The notes: generated by a model not told the origin, from the letters alone. A stretch of 12,872 bases of DNA from Helicobacter sp. (GCA_014799985.1 JAAVGZ010000078.1:1-12872); one strand, 5' to 3'; counted from the first letter of the stretch, positions 1 to 8,305 are shown. Program-made: numbers and translations.

Positions 1-1149
1 TCAGAAGCCTTTGCGTTTATTGACCAAGCCATGCTTTTTATGGTCGTTGTCGCCATCGTTGTTTTTGTGAGTTTTTCGCTGATTATTATCCGTGGAATCA
101 TCGCGCCGCTGCACAAGATTAGCGCAAACATCGCCGCATTTTGCGCGTTCATCAACCACGACACCCAAGAGATGAAGCATATCGAGATTAAAAATAACGA
201 TGAGTTTGGCGAAATGGCGCGCGTCTTGTTGCACAACATCGAGAAGGTCGAGAGCGGCTTGCGCGAGGACAACAGCATGCTTGCCGAAACGACAGAGGTT
301 GTCAAAAAGGCAAGTCAGGGCTTTTTGAAGCTCGAGATTCGCTCCGCACCGCACAATCCCGAGCTTTTGGAGCTCCAAAAGTTGCTCAACAACTTGCTCA
401 AGACATTCTATACGAACATCGCCCATGTGCGCGAGGTTTTGCGCATGTATGCGGCGAACGACTTCACGCAGCGCGTAGATGCGACACATTTGCAAGGAAT
501 CATGCATGAGCTCTTCGAGGGCGTGAATCACATGGGACAAGAGGTGAGCCACATGCTCAAGATTCAGTTTGAGCTCGGCGAGGATTTGCAAAACAAATCG
601 CAGAATCTCCGCGATTCTTCGCAGTTTCTTTCGTCCTCTATGGACACGCAGTTTTCGAGCCTGCAACAAACGAGCGCTTCGATTGAGGAAATCACGGTTG
701 CCATGCAAGATGTCGAGGACAAGACGCACAAGGTGAGCGTTCAGAGCGAGGACATCAAGAATGTCATCAACATCATCAAGGACATCGCCGACCAGACGAA
801 CCTGCTCGCGCTGAATGCCGCGATTGAGGCGGCGCGCGCGGGCGAGCATGGGCGCGGATTCGCTGTCGTAGCTGACGAAGTGCGCACGCTCGCCGAGAAA
901 ACGGGCAAGAGTCTCGGCGAAATCGAGGCGAACACCAACATGCTCGTTCAGGCTGTGAACGAGGTTGCCGAAGTCATCAAGCAGCAAACCTTGAGCTTCA
1001 CGCACATCAACGAAAGCGTTGCACAGCTCGAGAGTCTCACGCAGGAGAACACGCGGATTGCGAGCCAAAATAACGAGATTGCCAACGAAATCTCGAAAAT
1101 GGCTGTGGATTCCGTTGAGGATTCTAAACGTAGAAAGTTTGAATCATAG
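1..1149 (+). CDS. Methyl-accepting chemotaxis protein, C-terminal part (5' end outside window)
   Basis: The reading frame is open from the first base, so the gene begins upstream; 382 residues are visible. Visible residues about 11-31 are a hydrophobic helix (the second membrane span) followed by a HAMP-like stretch, so the periplasmic sensor is missing only because of the window edge. The ATG at 31 lies inside the membrane span and is not a start. A long helical region leads to the classic receptor hairpin tip at nt 787-909 (IADQTNLLALNAAIEAAR, then GRGFAVVADEVR), which contacts CheA and CheW. No CheR-docking pentapeptide is seen at the C-terminus, which ends in KRRKFES. Role: a transmembrane chemoreceptor passing ligand signals to the CheA kinase; the ligand cannot be told. 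It is a paralogue of the next gene, which starts 67 nt downstream. Family assignment is very secure. Confidence 0.95.
   Translation, partial: SEAFAFIDQAMLFMVVVAIVVFVSFSLIIIRGIIAPLHKISANIAAFCAFINHDTQEMKHIEIKNNDEFGEMARVLLHNIEKVESGLREDNSMLAETTEVVKKASQGFLKLEIRSAPHNPELLELQKLLNNLLKTFYTNIAHVREVLRMYAANDFTQRVDATHLQGIMHELFEGVNHMGQEVSHMLKIQFELGEDLQNKSQNLRDSSQFLSSSMDTQFSSLQQTSASIEEITVAMQDVEDKTHKVSVQSEDIKNVINIIKDIADQTNLLALNAAIEAARAGEHGRGFAVVADEVRTLAEKTGKSLGEIEANTNMLVQAVNEVAEVIKQQTLSFTHINESVAQLESLTQENTRIASQNNEIANEISKMAVDSVEDSKRRKFES
787..909 (+). repeat. Near-identical chemoreceptor tip patch, copy 1
   Basis: This 123-bp stretch encodes the signalling hairpin of the first receptor. It matches 2981-3103 in the second receptor with only three differences, all at third codon positions (cag/caa, ctg/cta, gaa/gag) and all silent. 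Flanking sequence in the two genes is far more diverged. Strong protein constraint explains the amino acids, but shared synonymous codons suggest recent duplication or gene conversion. Confidence 0.9.
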
Positions 1150-1170
1150 CCTAGATAGTTCAGCCTAAAA

Positions 1171-1179
1171 TGCTATAAT
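1171..1179 (+). promoter_or_regulatory. Extended -10 promoter for the second chemoreceptor
   Basis: TGCTATAAT fits the extended -10 consensus TGnTATAAT exactly. No clear -35 box lies about 17 bp upstream, which is normal for housekeeping promoters in Helicobacter and Campylobacter. A start point near 1186 would leave a leader of about 30 nt before the ATG at 1217. The site sits in the short gap between the receptors, so the second can be expressed independently of the first. Confidence 0.7.
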
Positions 1180-1202
1180 GTCCCAGTGGTTTCGCAAAGA
1201 CC

Positions 1203-1210
1203 AAAGGAGG
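1203..1210 (+). promoter_or_regulatory. Strong ribosome binding site that sets the start of receptor 2
   Basis: AAAGGAGG lies 6 nt before ATG 1217 and 9 nt before ATG 1220. It selects these over the in-frame ATG at 1178, which overlaps the -10 box and so would not be in the transcript. Confidence 0.8.
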
Positions 1211-1216
1211 CAGGGC

Positions 1217-3337
1217 ATGATGAGTTTTCTCAAAAATTTGACCATTGGTGTGAAGCTCGTTGTTTGCACTTTGGCTGTGGTGTGCGTGGGCATTTTGGCT
1301 TTGAGCGTTTTGGTGTCCGTGTCTGTGGACGATGTGATTTCCAAAGACACAGACGACATTCTAAGGTCTAACGCCTCGCGCTATGCGAACTATATGGAAG
1401 GCAACTTCAACGAGATTGTGAGCCTGCTCTCAATGTCTAGCCAATTTATCAAGAATGACTTTGAACGTTACAATTGGGGCATCATGCCCGAAACTCTGCA
1501 AACGCTCGTTGGCGAGCTGTTGCAAAACTCTCCTTGGTCTCTCTATAGCTATCTCTATCTGCCCCATGCGCTCGATGACTTTGGCTTCGATTCCGAAGGC
1601 GCAACAAAAATGCGCACCGAAAGCGGCAAGTTCGTGATTCTGCTTGGGCGCGAGAAGCCCGAGAGCGGCTCGCCGATTCAGATGTTGCAAGGCACGGATA
1701 CGATTGTGAATTTCCCCGATGTACAGCAGGCGCTGCAAGAGCAGCGCAACTTCATGATGGGCAAGCCGCTCAAGCTCTCTATTCATGGGCATGAGTTTTT
1801 TGGCGTCAACATGACGGCGGTCGTGATGGACGAGCTGGAAAATCAGATTCTTGGAATCATCGGCGTGATTGTCGACCTCAAGACGGCTTCGGACATTCTC
1901 GCCGACCCGCGATTCGACATTTACGATGGCAACCTGCGCTCGGTGGCGACCAATGACAACCTGCTCGCGATTCATCGCAACTCCGAGTTTTTTGGGCGCG
2001 ATGTTCTCGAGCTCAACAAGCACGCAACGGCGCAAACGCTCATAGACGTGATGCGCAACAAGCGCGATAGCGTGTTTGAGTACACGACCGTGAGCGGCGT
2101 GGATTCGTATGCCGCCGTGAAGTTTTTCGACATCGGGCATGGCAAAATGGACACGCATTGGTCTATCGTCATCACCGCCCCGCGCAACGTTGTCGCCGCG
2201 CCGCTGTTCAATCTGCAATTGCTGATTCTCATCACCTCGATTCTGCTGATTGTGTTGATTGTGCTTGTGCTCTACATCTTTATCCGCAACCTCATCATCA
2301 AGCGCCTACAAGCCGTTTCGAACACATTGCTGCGATTCTTTGCCTACATCAACCACGAGAGCGAAGATGTGCGCACGGTTGCCATTAGCGACAATGACGA
2401 GATTGGCAAGATTGGCGAGGCAATCAATCACAACATCGAGCGCACGCAAACGATGCTGATTGCCGACAAACAAGCCGTGCAAGATTCCGTGCAAATGGCG
2501 CAAAGAATCGGCAACGGCGACCTCACGGCGCGCATTACGAAGAATCCGGGCAATCCGCAGCTGATTGAGCTCAAAGATGTCTTGAACAAAACGCTCGAGG
2601 TTTTGCAGCTCGAGGTGGGGAGCAACATGCGCGAGATTCGCCGCGTGTTTGAATCGTACAAAAACCTCAACTTCGCCACAGAGGTGCAAAACGCCAAGGG
2701 CGAGGTGGAGCTCACGACCAATGTCTTGGGCGAGGAGATTAAGAAGATGTTGCGCACGAGCAGCGGCTTTGCCAAAGACCTCAACGAGCAGTGCGAGGCG
2801 CTCAAGGCTTCGATGCAGAATCTCATCGAGGGTAGCACGACACAGGCGAGCTCGCTGCGCGAAAGCGCCGTGGCGGTTGACGAGATGAACTCGTCTTTGC
2901 AGGCTGCTGCCGACAAGGCGAGCGAGGTTACGCGCCAAGCGGACGACATTCGCAATGTCGTGGGTGTGATTCGCGAGATTGCCGACCAAACGAACCTACT
3001 CGCGCTGAATGCCGCGATTGAGGCGGCGCGCGCGGGCGAGCATGGGCGCGGATTCGCTGTCGTAGCTGACGAGGTGCGCACGCTCGCCGAGAAAACGGGC
3101 AAGTCGCTCTCGGCAATCGAGGCGAACATCAATGTTTTGGTGCAGGGAATCAACGAGATGAACGATTCGATTAAGGAACAAGCGCAGGGAATCACGCAGA
3201 TTAATGAATCGATTAGCCAGCTCGAGGAGGTTACGCAGAGCAACCTCGAGATTGCCAACAGCACGAACGACACAACGCAAAAGGTCGTGTTTATCGCCGA
3301 TGAGATTCTAAGCGATGTACAGAAAAAGACGTTCTAG
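1217..3337 (+). CDS. Methyl-accepting chemotaxis protein with large periplasmic sensor (dCache-like)
   Basis: The product is 706 residues from ATG 1217 (1220 is also possible). The order is: cytoplasmic lead MMSFLKNLTIG, membrane span 1 at about 12-36, a periplasmic domain of about 300 residues (37-334), membrane span 2 at about 335-356, a HAMP and helical linker, and the conserved signalling hairpin at about 589-630. The size and layout of the ectodomain fit a double-Cache (dCache_1) sensor. I do not see the RxWY signature of the dCache amino-acid receptors, so an amino-acid ligand should not be assumed. Role: inner-membrane chemoreceptor controlling CheA. It has its own extended -10 promoter and strong Shine-Dalgarno, and ends convergently with the copper ATPase, the two stop codons sharing one CTAG. 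Family secure; ligand unknown. Confidence 0.95.
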   Translation: MMSFLKNLTIGVKLVVCTLAVVCVGILALSVLVSVSVDDVISKDTDDILRSNASRYANYMEGNFNEIVSLLSMSSQFIKNDFERYNWGIMPETLQTLVGELLQNSPWSLYSYLYLPHALDDFGFDSEGATKMRTESGKFVILLGREKPESGSPIQMLQGTDTIVNFPDVQQALQEQRNFMMGKPLKLSIHGHEFFGVNMTAVVMDELENQILGIIGVIVDLKTASDILADPRFDIYDGNLRSVATNDNLLAIHRNSEFFGRDVLELNKHATAQTLIDVMRNKRDSVFEYTTVSGVDSYAAVKFFDIGHGKMDTHWSIVITAPRNVVAAPLFNLQLLILITSILLIVLIVLVLYIFIRNLIIKRLQAVSNTLLRFFAYINHESEDVRTVAISDNDEIGKIGEAINHNIERTQTMLIADKQAVQDSVQMAQRIGNGDLTARITKNPGNPQLIELKDVLNKTLEVLQLEVGSNMREIRRVFESYKNLNFATEVQNAKGEVELTTNVLGEEIKKMLRTSSGFAKDLNEQCEALKASMQNLIEGSTTQASSLRESAVAVDEMNSSLQAAADKASEVTRQADDIRNVVGVIREIADQTNLLALNAAIEAARAGEHGRGFAVVADEVRTLAEKTGKSLSAIEANINVLVQGINEMNDSIKEQAQGITQINESISQLEEVTQSNLEIANSTNDTTQKVVFIADEILSDVQKKTF
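2981..3103 (+). repeat. Near-identical chemoreceptor tip patch, copy 2
   Basis: This is the partner of 787-909, with 120 of 123 bases identical and all differences silent. It encodes the hairpin tip of the second receptor. Confidence 0.9.
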
Positions 3338-5760
3338 GCTTTGTTGCGCAAGCTATTGCCCACGACAAGCAGCGAGCTTAGCGACATAGACGCCGCCGCG
3401 ATGAGCGGAATCACAAAGCCCGCCATTGCGAGCGGGATTGTGAGCGCGTTATAGACGATAGAAATCGCGAGGTTTTGGCGGATAGCGCGCAGGCAGGCGC
3501 GACTAATGGTCAGCGCATCGCAGATGGATTGCAATGTGTTGTCGAGCACGACAACATCGCTCACGCTAATCGCGACATCGACCCCGCTGCCCATCGCGAT
3601 TGCCGCGTTGCTCTTGGCGAACGCGATTGTATCGTTGATTCCATCGCCAACCATCAGAATCGTTTTGCCCTGCGCCCGCAGCGACTCGATGAGCTGTGCT
3701 TTGGAATCGGGCGTTTGGTTCGCGTAGAAATGCGCGATTCCAAGCGCGTTTGCGACCCGTGCCACCGGCGCCTGCCTATCGCCGCTCGCGATACAGACAT
3801 CAAGCCCCATTGCTTGGAGCTTCTGCACGCATTCTTGCGCGTCTTTCTTGAGCGTGTCCTGCACGAAAAACACAGCCAAGAGCGCGCCGCCATCATTATT
3901 TTCACCGCTTGTGTCGAGCTCGGCAAAGCAAAACAGCATGGACGATTCCTCGCGCAAGGCGTCAGGGTAGGCGACATGATAGGAATCGAGCAGCAGGAGA
4001 TTGCCGCCGATGAATGTGCGCCCCGCCGCGCTCGCGACAATGCCGCGCGCATTCTTTTGCTCGAAGTTTTGGAGCGAAGAAATCGCATGCGTGCCATATT
4101 GCCGCGCGAAGCTCTCGACCGCCCTTGCCACAGGGTGCGTGCTTTGCGCAACGAGGCTTTGGAGCATTGCGAGCTGCGTGGTGTCGAGATTCTCGATGCC
4201 GCTCGCATGCGTTACATGCAGCTCTTGTTGCGTGAGCGTGCCCGTTTTGTCGAACACGACCATGTCGACATGCGCGAGTGTCTCGAGGAAGCGCGATTCT
4301 TTGAACAAAATCTTCTTGCGCAAAGCGTTGCCAAGCCCGACAATGCAAGCCATAGGCGTGGCGAGCGCGAGCGCGCAGGGGCAGGCGATGATAATCACGC
4401 TCACGGCAATGCTCACAGAAAGCGCGATTGCAGCGCCGCTGGCAATCCAAAACACGAACGTGAGCAGGGCGAGAGAAAGGATAGTCGCCGAGAAATAGCG
4501 CGAGATTTTGTTCGCCTGCTCCTCGATTTTGGGCTTGTGGTTCAGCGATTCTTGCACGAGCGCGAGGATTGTCGAGAGAAACGAGTGCGCGACATCATGC
4601 GTAACGACATAGCGCAGCGGGGCTTGCAAGACAATCGCGCCCGAGTAGATTCTATCGTCTTTGGTTTTTGCCACAGGCACGGACTCGCCGCTTAGCATGC
4701 TCTCATCGCAAAGCGCGTAGTCGCTTAGCAGCACGCCATCGAGCGCGATTTTTTCGCCCGCAAGCACCTCGATGACCTCGCCGATGCGCGCTTCTTCGGG
4801 CGTGATGAGCGCGCGCGTGTTGTCGCGAATCGCGGTAATCTGCAACGGAATCGCGGCATTGAGCGAATCGAGGCTATCGACAGCAATCTTGCGCCCGCGC
4901 TGCTCTAAAAAGCGCCCAACGAGCACGAAGGCGATAATCATCGTAATCGATTCAAAATATGTCTCTTTGCCCGCGAAGCTCGCCCATATCGAGTACACAA
5001 ACGCGATTCCCGAGCCGCTGACAAGCAGGCTGTCCATGCTCAAAATGCCGTTCTTGAGCCCAAAATATGCGCCGCGCCAAAAAATCCAGCCGCTATAAAA
5101 AAGCGTGGGCACGCAGAGGCAAAACGAGGCGACATTCAGCACGAGGCGCATTTCATCGGTGATTCCGCTGAAATAGCCCGCGTATTGCGCCACAGCAATC
5201 CACATGATGTTCATCGTGCAAAAAATCGCGACAATCATGCGCCTATAAAACTCGCGCTGTGTCTTGTGGATTTGTCGCTCGGCTATCATCGGGTCGTAGG
5301 GGTGCGCGTCATAGCCGATTTGGCGAATGAGGCGCAGAATCTCTGCGGGGCTAATGCGCGCTTGGTCAAAGACGATGGTCGCCTTGTGGGTCGTGTAGTT
5401 GAGGTTTGCCTGCACGATTCCATCGGCGCGGCGCAGGATTGTTTCGTTCAGCCACACGCACGCGACACAATGGATTTTGTCGATAATCAGGCAGATTTCG
5501 TGCATGCCGTTTTTGGGCTTGATGTATTTTTTGGCAAAGCCCTCGCTTGAAAATCTCTCGAATGCGTTGTCATGCGGTTGCGCAATCGGGTCGAGGGTCG
5601 TGTCGCGGAGCTTGGTGTAGAAATCGCCAAGCCCTTGTTCGTGCAGCAGGCGATAGACTTGCTCGCAACCATGGCAGCAAAAGAAATGCATTGTGCCGCC
5701 AATGTCGGCAGAAAGCAGCGCGTCCTCGCGAAAATCGAGCTGACAATGTTCGCAGCGCAC
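3334..5760 (-). CDS. ccoI: Copper-transporting P1B-type ATPase, CcoI/FixI-like (cbb3 oxidase assembly)
   Basis: The product is 808 residues. The N-terminus carries the cysteine cluster typical of FixI/CcoI (C3, C6, C28, C29, C32), then an HMA-type domain with C98-x-x-C101. Eight membrane helices follow. Diagnostic residues are the CPC metal site (460-462), phosphorylation loop DKTGT (504-508), HP (542-543), GDGIND (705-710), and YN (770-771) plus MxxSS (792-796), which mark Cu(+)-ATPases. The actuator loop reads SGES (357-360) rather than the usual TGES. CcoI proteins export copper across the inner membrane for loading cbb3-type cytochrome oxidase rather than for detoxification; the N-terminal cluster favours this over CopA. 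The start is GTG at 5760, one nt after the accA stop; the cysteines at residues 3 and 6 support it. Last gene of the - strand series. Confidence 0.85.
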   Translation of the reverse strand: MRCEHCQLDFREDALLSADIGGTMHFFCCHGCEQVYRLLHEQGLGDFYTKLRDTTLDPIAQPHDNAFERFSSEGFAKKYIKPKNGMHEICLIIDKIHCVACVWLNETILRRADGIVQANLNYTTHKATIVFDQARISPAEILRLIRQIGYDAHPYDPMIAERQIHKTQREFYRRMIVAIFCTMNIMWIAVAQYAGYFSGITDEMRLVLNVASFCLCVPTLFYSGWIFWRGAYFGLKNGILSMDSLLVSGSGIAFVYSIWASFAGKETYFESITMIIAFVLVGRFLEQRGRKIAVDSLDSLNAAIPLQITAIRDNTRALITPEEARIGEVIEVLAGEKIALDGVLLSDYALCDESMLSGESVPVAKTKDDRIYSGAIVLQAPLRYVVTHDVAHSFLSTILALVQESLNHKPKIEEQANKISRYFSATILSLALLTFVFWIASGAAIALSVSIAVSVIIIACPCALALATPMACIVGLGNALRKKILFKESRFLETLAHVDMVVFDKTGTLTQQELHVTHASGIENLDTTQLAMLQSLVAQSTHPVARAVESFARQYGTHAISSLQNFEQKNARGIVASAAGRTFIGGNLLLLDSYHVAYPDALREESSMLFCFAELDTSGENNDGGALLAVFFVQDTLKKDAQECVQKLQAMGLDVCIASGDRQAPVARVANALGIAHFYANQTPDSKAQLIESLRAQGKTILMVGDGINDTIAFAKSNAAIAMGSGVDVAISVSDVVVLDNTLQSICDALTISRACLRAIRQNLAISIVYNALTIPLAMAGFVIPLIAAASMSLSSLLVVGNSLRNKA

Positions 5761-5761
5761 G

Positions 5762-6721
5762 CTAGACAGACTGGCTCAAGGCTTCAACGACTCGCTCTTC
5801 AAAGCGTCCATAATTCATGATTTTCTCGAAACGTTCGTTGATGTGCTCTTCGTTGGCGCGAATCGACTCAAGCGCGCTTAGAAAATACGCGCTCAAGCGT
5901 TCCGCAGCGTTTTTGGGGTCGCGGTGTGCGCCGATGGCGGGCTCTTCGATGATGTCGTCAATCAGCGCGAACTCTTTGAGTGCCTCGGGCGTGATTTTGA
6001 GCGCGCCCGTTGCGCTCTCGACCTTGCTCGGGTCGTTCCATAGAATCGCGGCGCAACCCTCGGGCGAGATGACGCTGAAGATGGAGTATTGCATCATCGC
6101 GAGTCTGTCGGCGACACCAAGCGCGAGCGCGCCGCCGCTGCCGCCCTCGCCGATGACGATGGCGATTGTGGGGACTTTGAGTGTGCTAAACTCTTGGAGA
6201 TTCTTGGCAATCGCCTCGCTCTGCCCGCGCTCTTCGGCTTCGATGCCCGGATATGCGCCCGGCGTGTCGATGAAAAAGAGCAGGGGAATGTTGAACTTCT
6301 CGGCGAGCTTCGCAACGCGCAACGCCTTGCGGTAGCCCTCGGGGTTGGGCATGCCAAAGTTGCGCATGAGCTTGTTTTTCGTGCCGCGCCCTTTTTCTTC
6401 GGCTATCACGATGACTTTTTCGTCTTTGATGTAGCCCATGAATGCGACAATCGCGGTGTCATCGCAGAAATGCCTATCGCCATGAATCTCGACAGGGGAT
6501 TTGAGAATGAAATGGATATAGTCAATCGCATAGGGGCGGTCGGGGTGGCGCGCAAGCTGGAGCTTTTGGTAGTCTGTGAGGTTGCCATAGACGCGCTCAA
6601 TCTCTTTGTGGAGGTCATCGCGCAGAATCTCGCACGCACGCTCATCGTTGCGAATGGTCGCGAGCTCGATTTCTTCCTGAATGCCCTTAATCTTTTGTTC
6701 AAATTCAAGATATGTTGCCAT
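5762..6721 (-). CDS. accA: Acetyl-CoA carboxylase carboxyltransferase subunit alpha
   Basis: The product is 319 residues, close to the usual AccA length. With AccD it transfers carboxyl from biotin-BCCP to acetyl-CoA to give malonyl-CoA, the committed step of fatty acid synthesis, in the cytoplasm. Visible signatures are GDRHFCDD (81-88), IDTPGAYPG (151-159), GEGGSGGAL (191-199) and SVISPEGCAAILW (216-228), covering the crotonase-fold CoA and oxyanion regions. I start it at ATG 6721 (MATYLEFEQ), which has GGGAGGGG just upstream and sits 22 nt after the fabF stop. A longer in-frame extension to 6790 would run into fabF and is rejected. It follows fabF and is almost abutted by the ATPase gene, so all three are probably co-transcribed. 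accD is not in the window. Confidence 0.97.
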   Translation of the reverse strand: MATYLEFEQKIKGIQEEIELATIRNDERACEILRDDLHKEIERVYGNLTDYQKLQLARHPDRPYAIDYIHFILKSPVEIHGDRHFCDDTAIVAFMGYIKDEKVIVIAEEKGRGTKNKLMRNFGMPNPEGYRKALRVAKLAEKFNIPLLFFIDTPGAYPGIEAEERGQSEAIAKNLQEFSTLKVPTIAIVIGEGGSGGALALGVADRLAMMQYSIFSVISPEGCAAILWNDPSKVESATGALKITPEALKEFALIDDIIEEPAIGAHRDPKNAAERLSAYFLSALESIRANEEHINERFEKIMNYGRFEERVVEALSQSV

Positions 6722-6743
6722 AGCCCCCTCCCTGCCTTTTTCG

Positions 6744-7988
6744 CTAGATTTTTTTGAAGATGACAACTCCGTTTGTGCCACCAAAGCCAAAGGAATTGCT
6801 CATCACCGTGTGCACTTCCGCTTGCCTGGCAACATTTGGGATATAGTCGAGGTCGCATTCTGGGTCGGGAGTTTCATAGTTGATTGTGGGCGGCAGGACA
6901 TTTTCATGCATTGTCATGATGCTAATCACCGCTTCTAGCCCACCCGCAGCGCCGAGGCAATGCCCAAGCTGCCCCTTTGTCGAGCTCACGGGCGGGACGG
7001 ATTCCTTGCCACCAAAGGCTTTTTTGAGCGCCATTGTCTCGAAGAGGTCGTTATAGGGCGTGCTCGTGCCATGCGCGTTGATGTAGCCAATCGGCGTGTT
7101 TGCCATTTTGAGCGCAGCCCTGATGGCGCGGTATGCCCCCTCGCCCTCGGGCGCTGGCGCGGTGATGTGGTTCGCATCGCCGCTTTCGCCATAGCCAATC
7201 ACTTCGGCATAGATTTTCGCGCCGCGCGCCTTGGCGAGCTCGTAATCTTCGAGCACGAGCGCCGCTGCCCCTTCGCCCATCACAAAGCCGCTGCGGTTTT
7301 TGTCAAACGGGCGCGAGGCGCGCTTGGGCTCATCGTTGCAGTTGTCGCATAGCGCTTTCATCGCAGCGAAGCCGCCGATTCCAACGGGGCAGATGGTCGA
7401 TTCTGCCGCAATCGCGAGCATGCGCTCCGCCTCGCCAAGCGCGATGGTCTTGGTCGATTCGATGATTCCGTGCGTGCCTGCCGCGCAAGCCGTAACCGAG
7501 GCGAGGTTGGGTCCCTTGATTCCAAAATCAATCGAGACAAACCCCCCGAGCATATTCACAAGCGATGAGGGCACGAAGAAGGGCGAAATGCGCCGATGCC
7601 CCTTTTGCGCGTTCACAACGGAGTTTTTTTCGATATTGGGCAGCCCGCCGATGCCCGCAGCAGAGCTCACGCCAAAAAGCTCGGGATTGACAGAGGGCAG
7701 CAGCGCATGCGATGAATCCACGAGCCCAGAATCGGACATGGCTTCATGCGAGGCTTTGAGCCCCAGCTGCACGAAGCGGTCTGCTTTTTTGACTTCTTTT
7801 GCGTCCATCACGCTCGTTGGGTCAAAGTCCGTAATCTCTGCGGCAATCTGCACAGAGAAATCATGCGCATCAAACGACGTGATTTTTTTCACGCCACATT
7901 CTCCGCGCACAATGGCTGCAAAGGATTCTTTGCAATTCTGCCCCACAGCGTTAATCATGCCAATCCCGGTTACGACAACTCTACGCAA
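6744..7988 (-). CDS. fabF: Beta-ketoacyl-ACP synthase II
   Basis: The product is 414 residues. It condenses malonyl-ACP with acyl-ACP during elongation in type II fatty acid synthesis. The Cys-His-His triad is plain: C168 in SVTACAAGTHG, H306 in NAHGTSTPYND and H343 in KGQLGHCLGAAG; K338 is the conserved lysine and GFGGTNG (401-407) closes the fold. The start is a TTG at 7988: translation MRRVVVTGIGMINA matches the normal FabF N-terminus, AAGGAGA lies a few nt upstream, and no in-frame ATG fits better (the next Met is residue 11, inside the first conserved strand). acpP ends 29 nt upstream, placing the enzyme beside its carrier protein. The A-rich 3' end encodes VIFKKI. Confidence 0.97.
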   Translation of the reverse strand: MRRVVVTGIGMINAVGQNCKESFAAIVRGECGVKKITSFDAHDFSVQIAAEITDFDPTSVMDAKEVKKADRFVQLGLKASHEAMSDSGLVDSSHALLPSVNPELFGVSSAAGIGGLPNIEKNSVVNAQKGHRRISPFFVPSSLVNMLGGFVSIDFGIKGPNLASVTACAAGTHGIIESTKTIALGEAERMLAIAAESTICPVGIGGFAAMKALCDNCNDEPKRASRPFDKNRSGFVMGEGAAALVLEDYELAKARGAKIYAEVIGYGESGDANHITAPAPEGEGAYRAIRAALKMANTPIGYINAHGTSTPYNDLFETMALKKAFGGKESVPPVSSTKGQLGHCLGAAGGLEAVISIMTMHENVLPPTINYETPDPECDLDYIPNVARQAEVHTVMSNSFGFGGTNGVVIFKKI

Positions 7989-8017
7989 TCCACTCTCCTT
8001 GTGTTTGGTCGTTTTGA

Positions 8018-8248
8018 TTATTTGTGCGATTCGATGTAGCTCACAACATCTCCGACCGTTTTGATTTTTTCGGCTTCATTGTCGGGAATCTCGACACCAA
8101 ATTTTTCTTCGATTGCCATAACAAGCTCGACAACATCGAGTGAATCGGCATTCAAATCTTCGGTGAATTTTGATTCGGGTTTTACGATTGCCTCTTCGAC
8201 ATTGAGCTGCTCCACAACGATTGCCTTGACTTCTTCAAAGGTTGCCAT
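8018..8248 (-). CDS. acpP: Acyl carrier protein
   Basis: The product is 76 very acidic residues, the standard ACP length. S36 in NADSLDVVEL is the 4'-phosphopantetheine attachment site in the canonical DSL motif; the four-helix pattern is recognisable. It carries growing acyl chains for FabF, FabG and other fatty-acid enzymes in the cytoplasm. ATG 8248 is preceded by AAAGGAGAA, a strong ribosome binding site. The 94-nt gap upstream holds a hairpin at the end of fabG, an extended -10 box and an AT-rich palindrome, so acpP probably has its own promoter, in keeping with the high ACP level cells need. fabF follows after 29 nt. Confidence 0.98.
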   Translation of the reverse strand: MATFEEVKAIVVEQLNVEEAIVKPESKFTEDLNADSLDVVELVMAIEEKFGVEIPDNEAEKIKTVGDVVSYIESHK

Positions 8249-8286
8249 ACACTTCTCCTTTTATTTTGATGTAATGAAAATGAGGA

Positions 8287-8305
8287 AATATTCTAACAGA
8301 ATATT
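8287..8305. repeat. AT-rich palindrome over the acpP -10 box (possible operator)
   Basis: AATATTCT (8287-8294) and AGAATATT (8298-8305) form a perfect 8-bp inverted repeat with a 3-nt spacer; AGG (8283-8285) and CCT (8306-8308) extend it if one unpaired base is allowed. It covers the candidate -10 element of acpP. Symmetry and position suit a dimeric repressor site, but no regulator can be named and the short AT-rich arms could be chance. Confidence 0.4.
8290..8298 (-). promoter_or_regulatory. Extended -10 promoter for acpP (and fabF-accA-ccoI)
   Basis: On the - strand the sequence reads TGTTAGAAT, an extended -10 (TGnTAnAAT) with no obvious -35. A start near 8283 gives a leader of about 35 nt before the acpP ATG. 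It lies in the only sizeable intergenic gap of the fab cluster. Confidence 0.5.

Noticed and set aside
1..1068. 355-codon open frame on the - strand opposite the first chemoreceptor
   Set aside because: Leucine/arginine-rich shadow of a helical coding region; it is mirrored in the second receptor by the same repeated patch.
1124..1140. TTCTA/TAGAA inverted repeat near the end of the first receptor as a terminator
   Set aside because: The 5-bp AT-rich stem lies inside the coding region and has no T-run after it.
1178..1216. In-frame ATG at 1178 as start of the second chemoreceptor
   Set aside because: It overlaps the TATAAT box, has no ribosome binding site and adds residues unlike a receptor N-terminus; ATG 1217 has AAAGGAGG at good spacing.
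3339..3362. GCTT...AAGC and TTGCGCAA symmetry after the convergent stops as a bidirectional terminator
   Set aside because: The stem is only four pairs, lies within the ATPase coding sequence and lacks a proper T-tract on either strand.
3475..4695. 406-codon open frame on the + strand inside the copper ATPase gene
   Set aside because: Arg/Ala/His-rich, domain-free translation antisense to a certain gene; a composition shadow.
6722..6790. Upstream N-terminal extension of accA
   Set aside because: It runs into the 3' end of fabF; MATYLEFEQ at 6721 matches AccA and has its own ribosome binding site.
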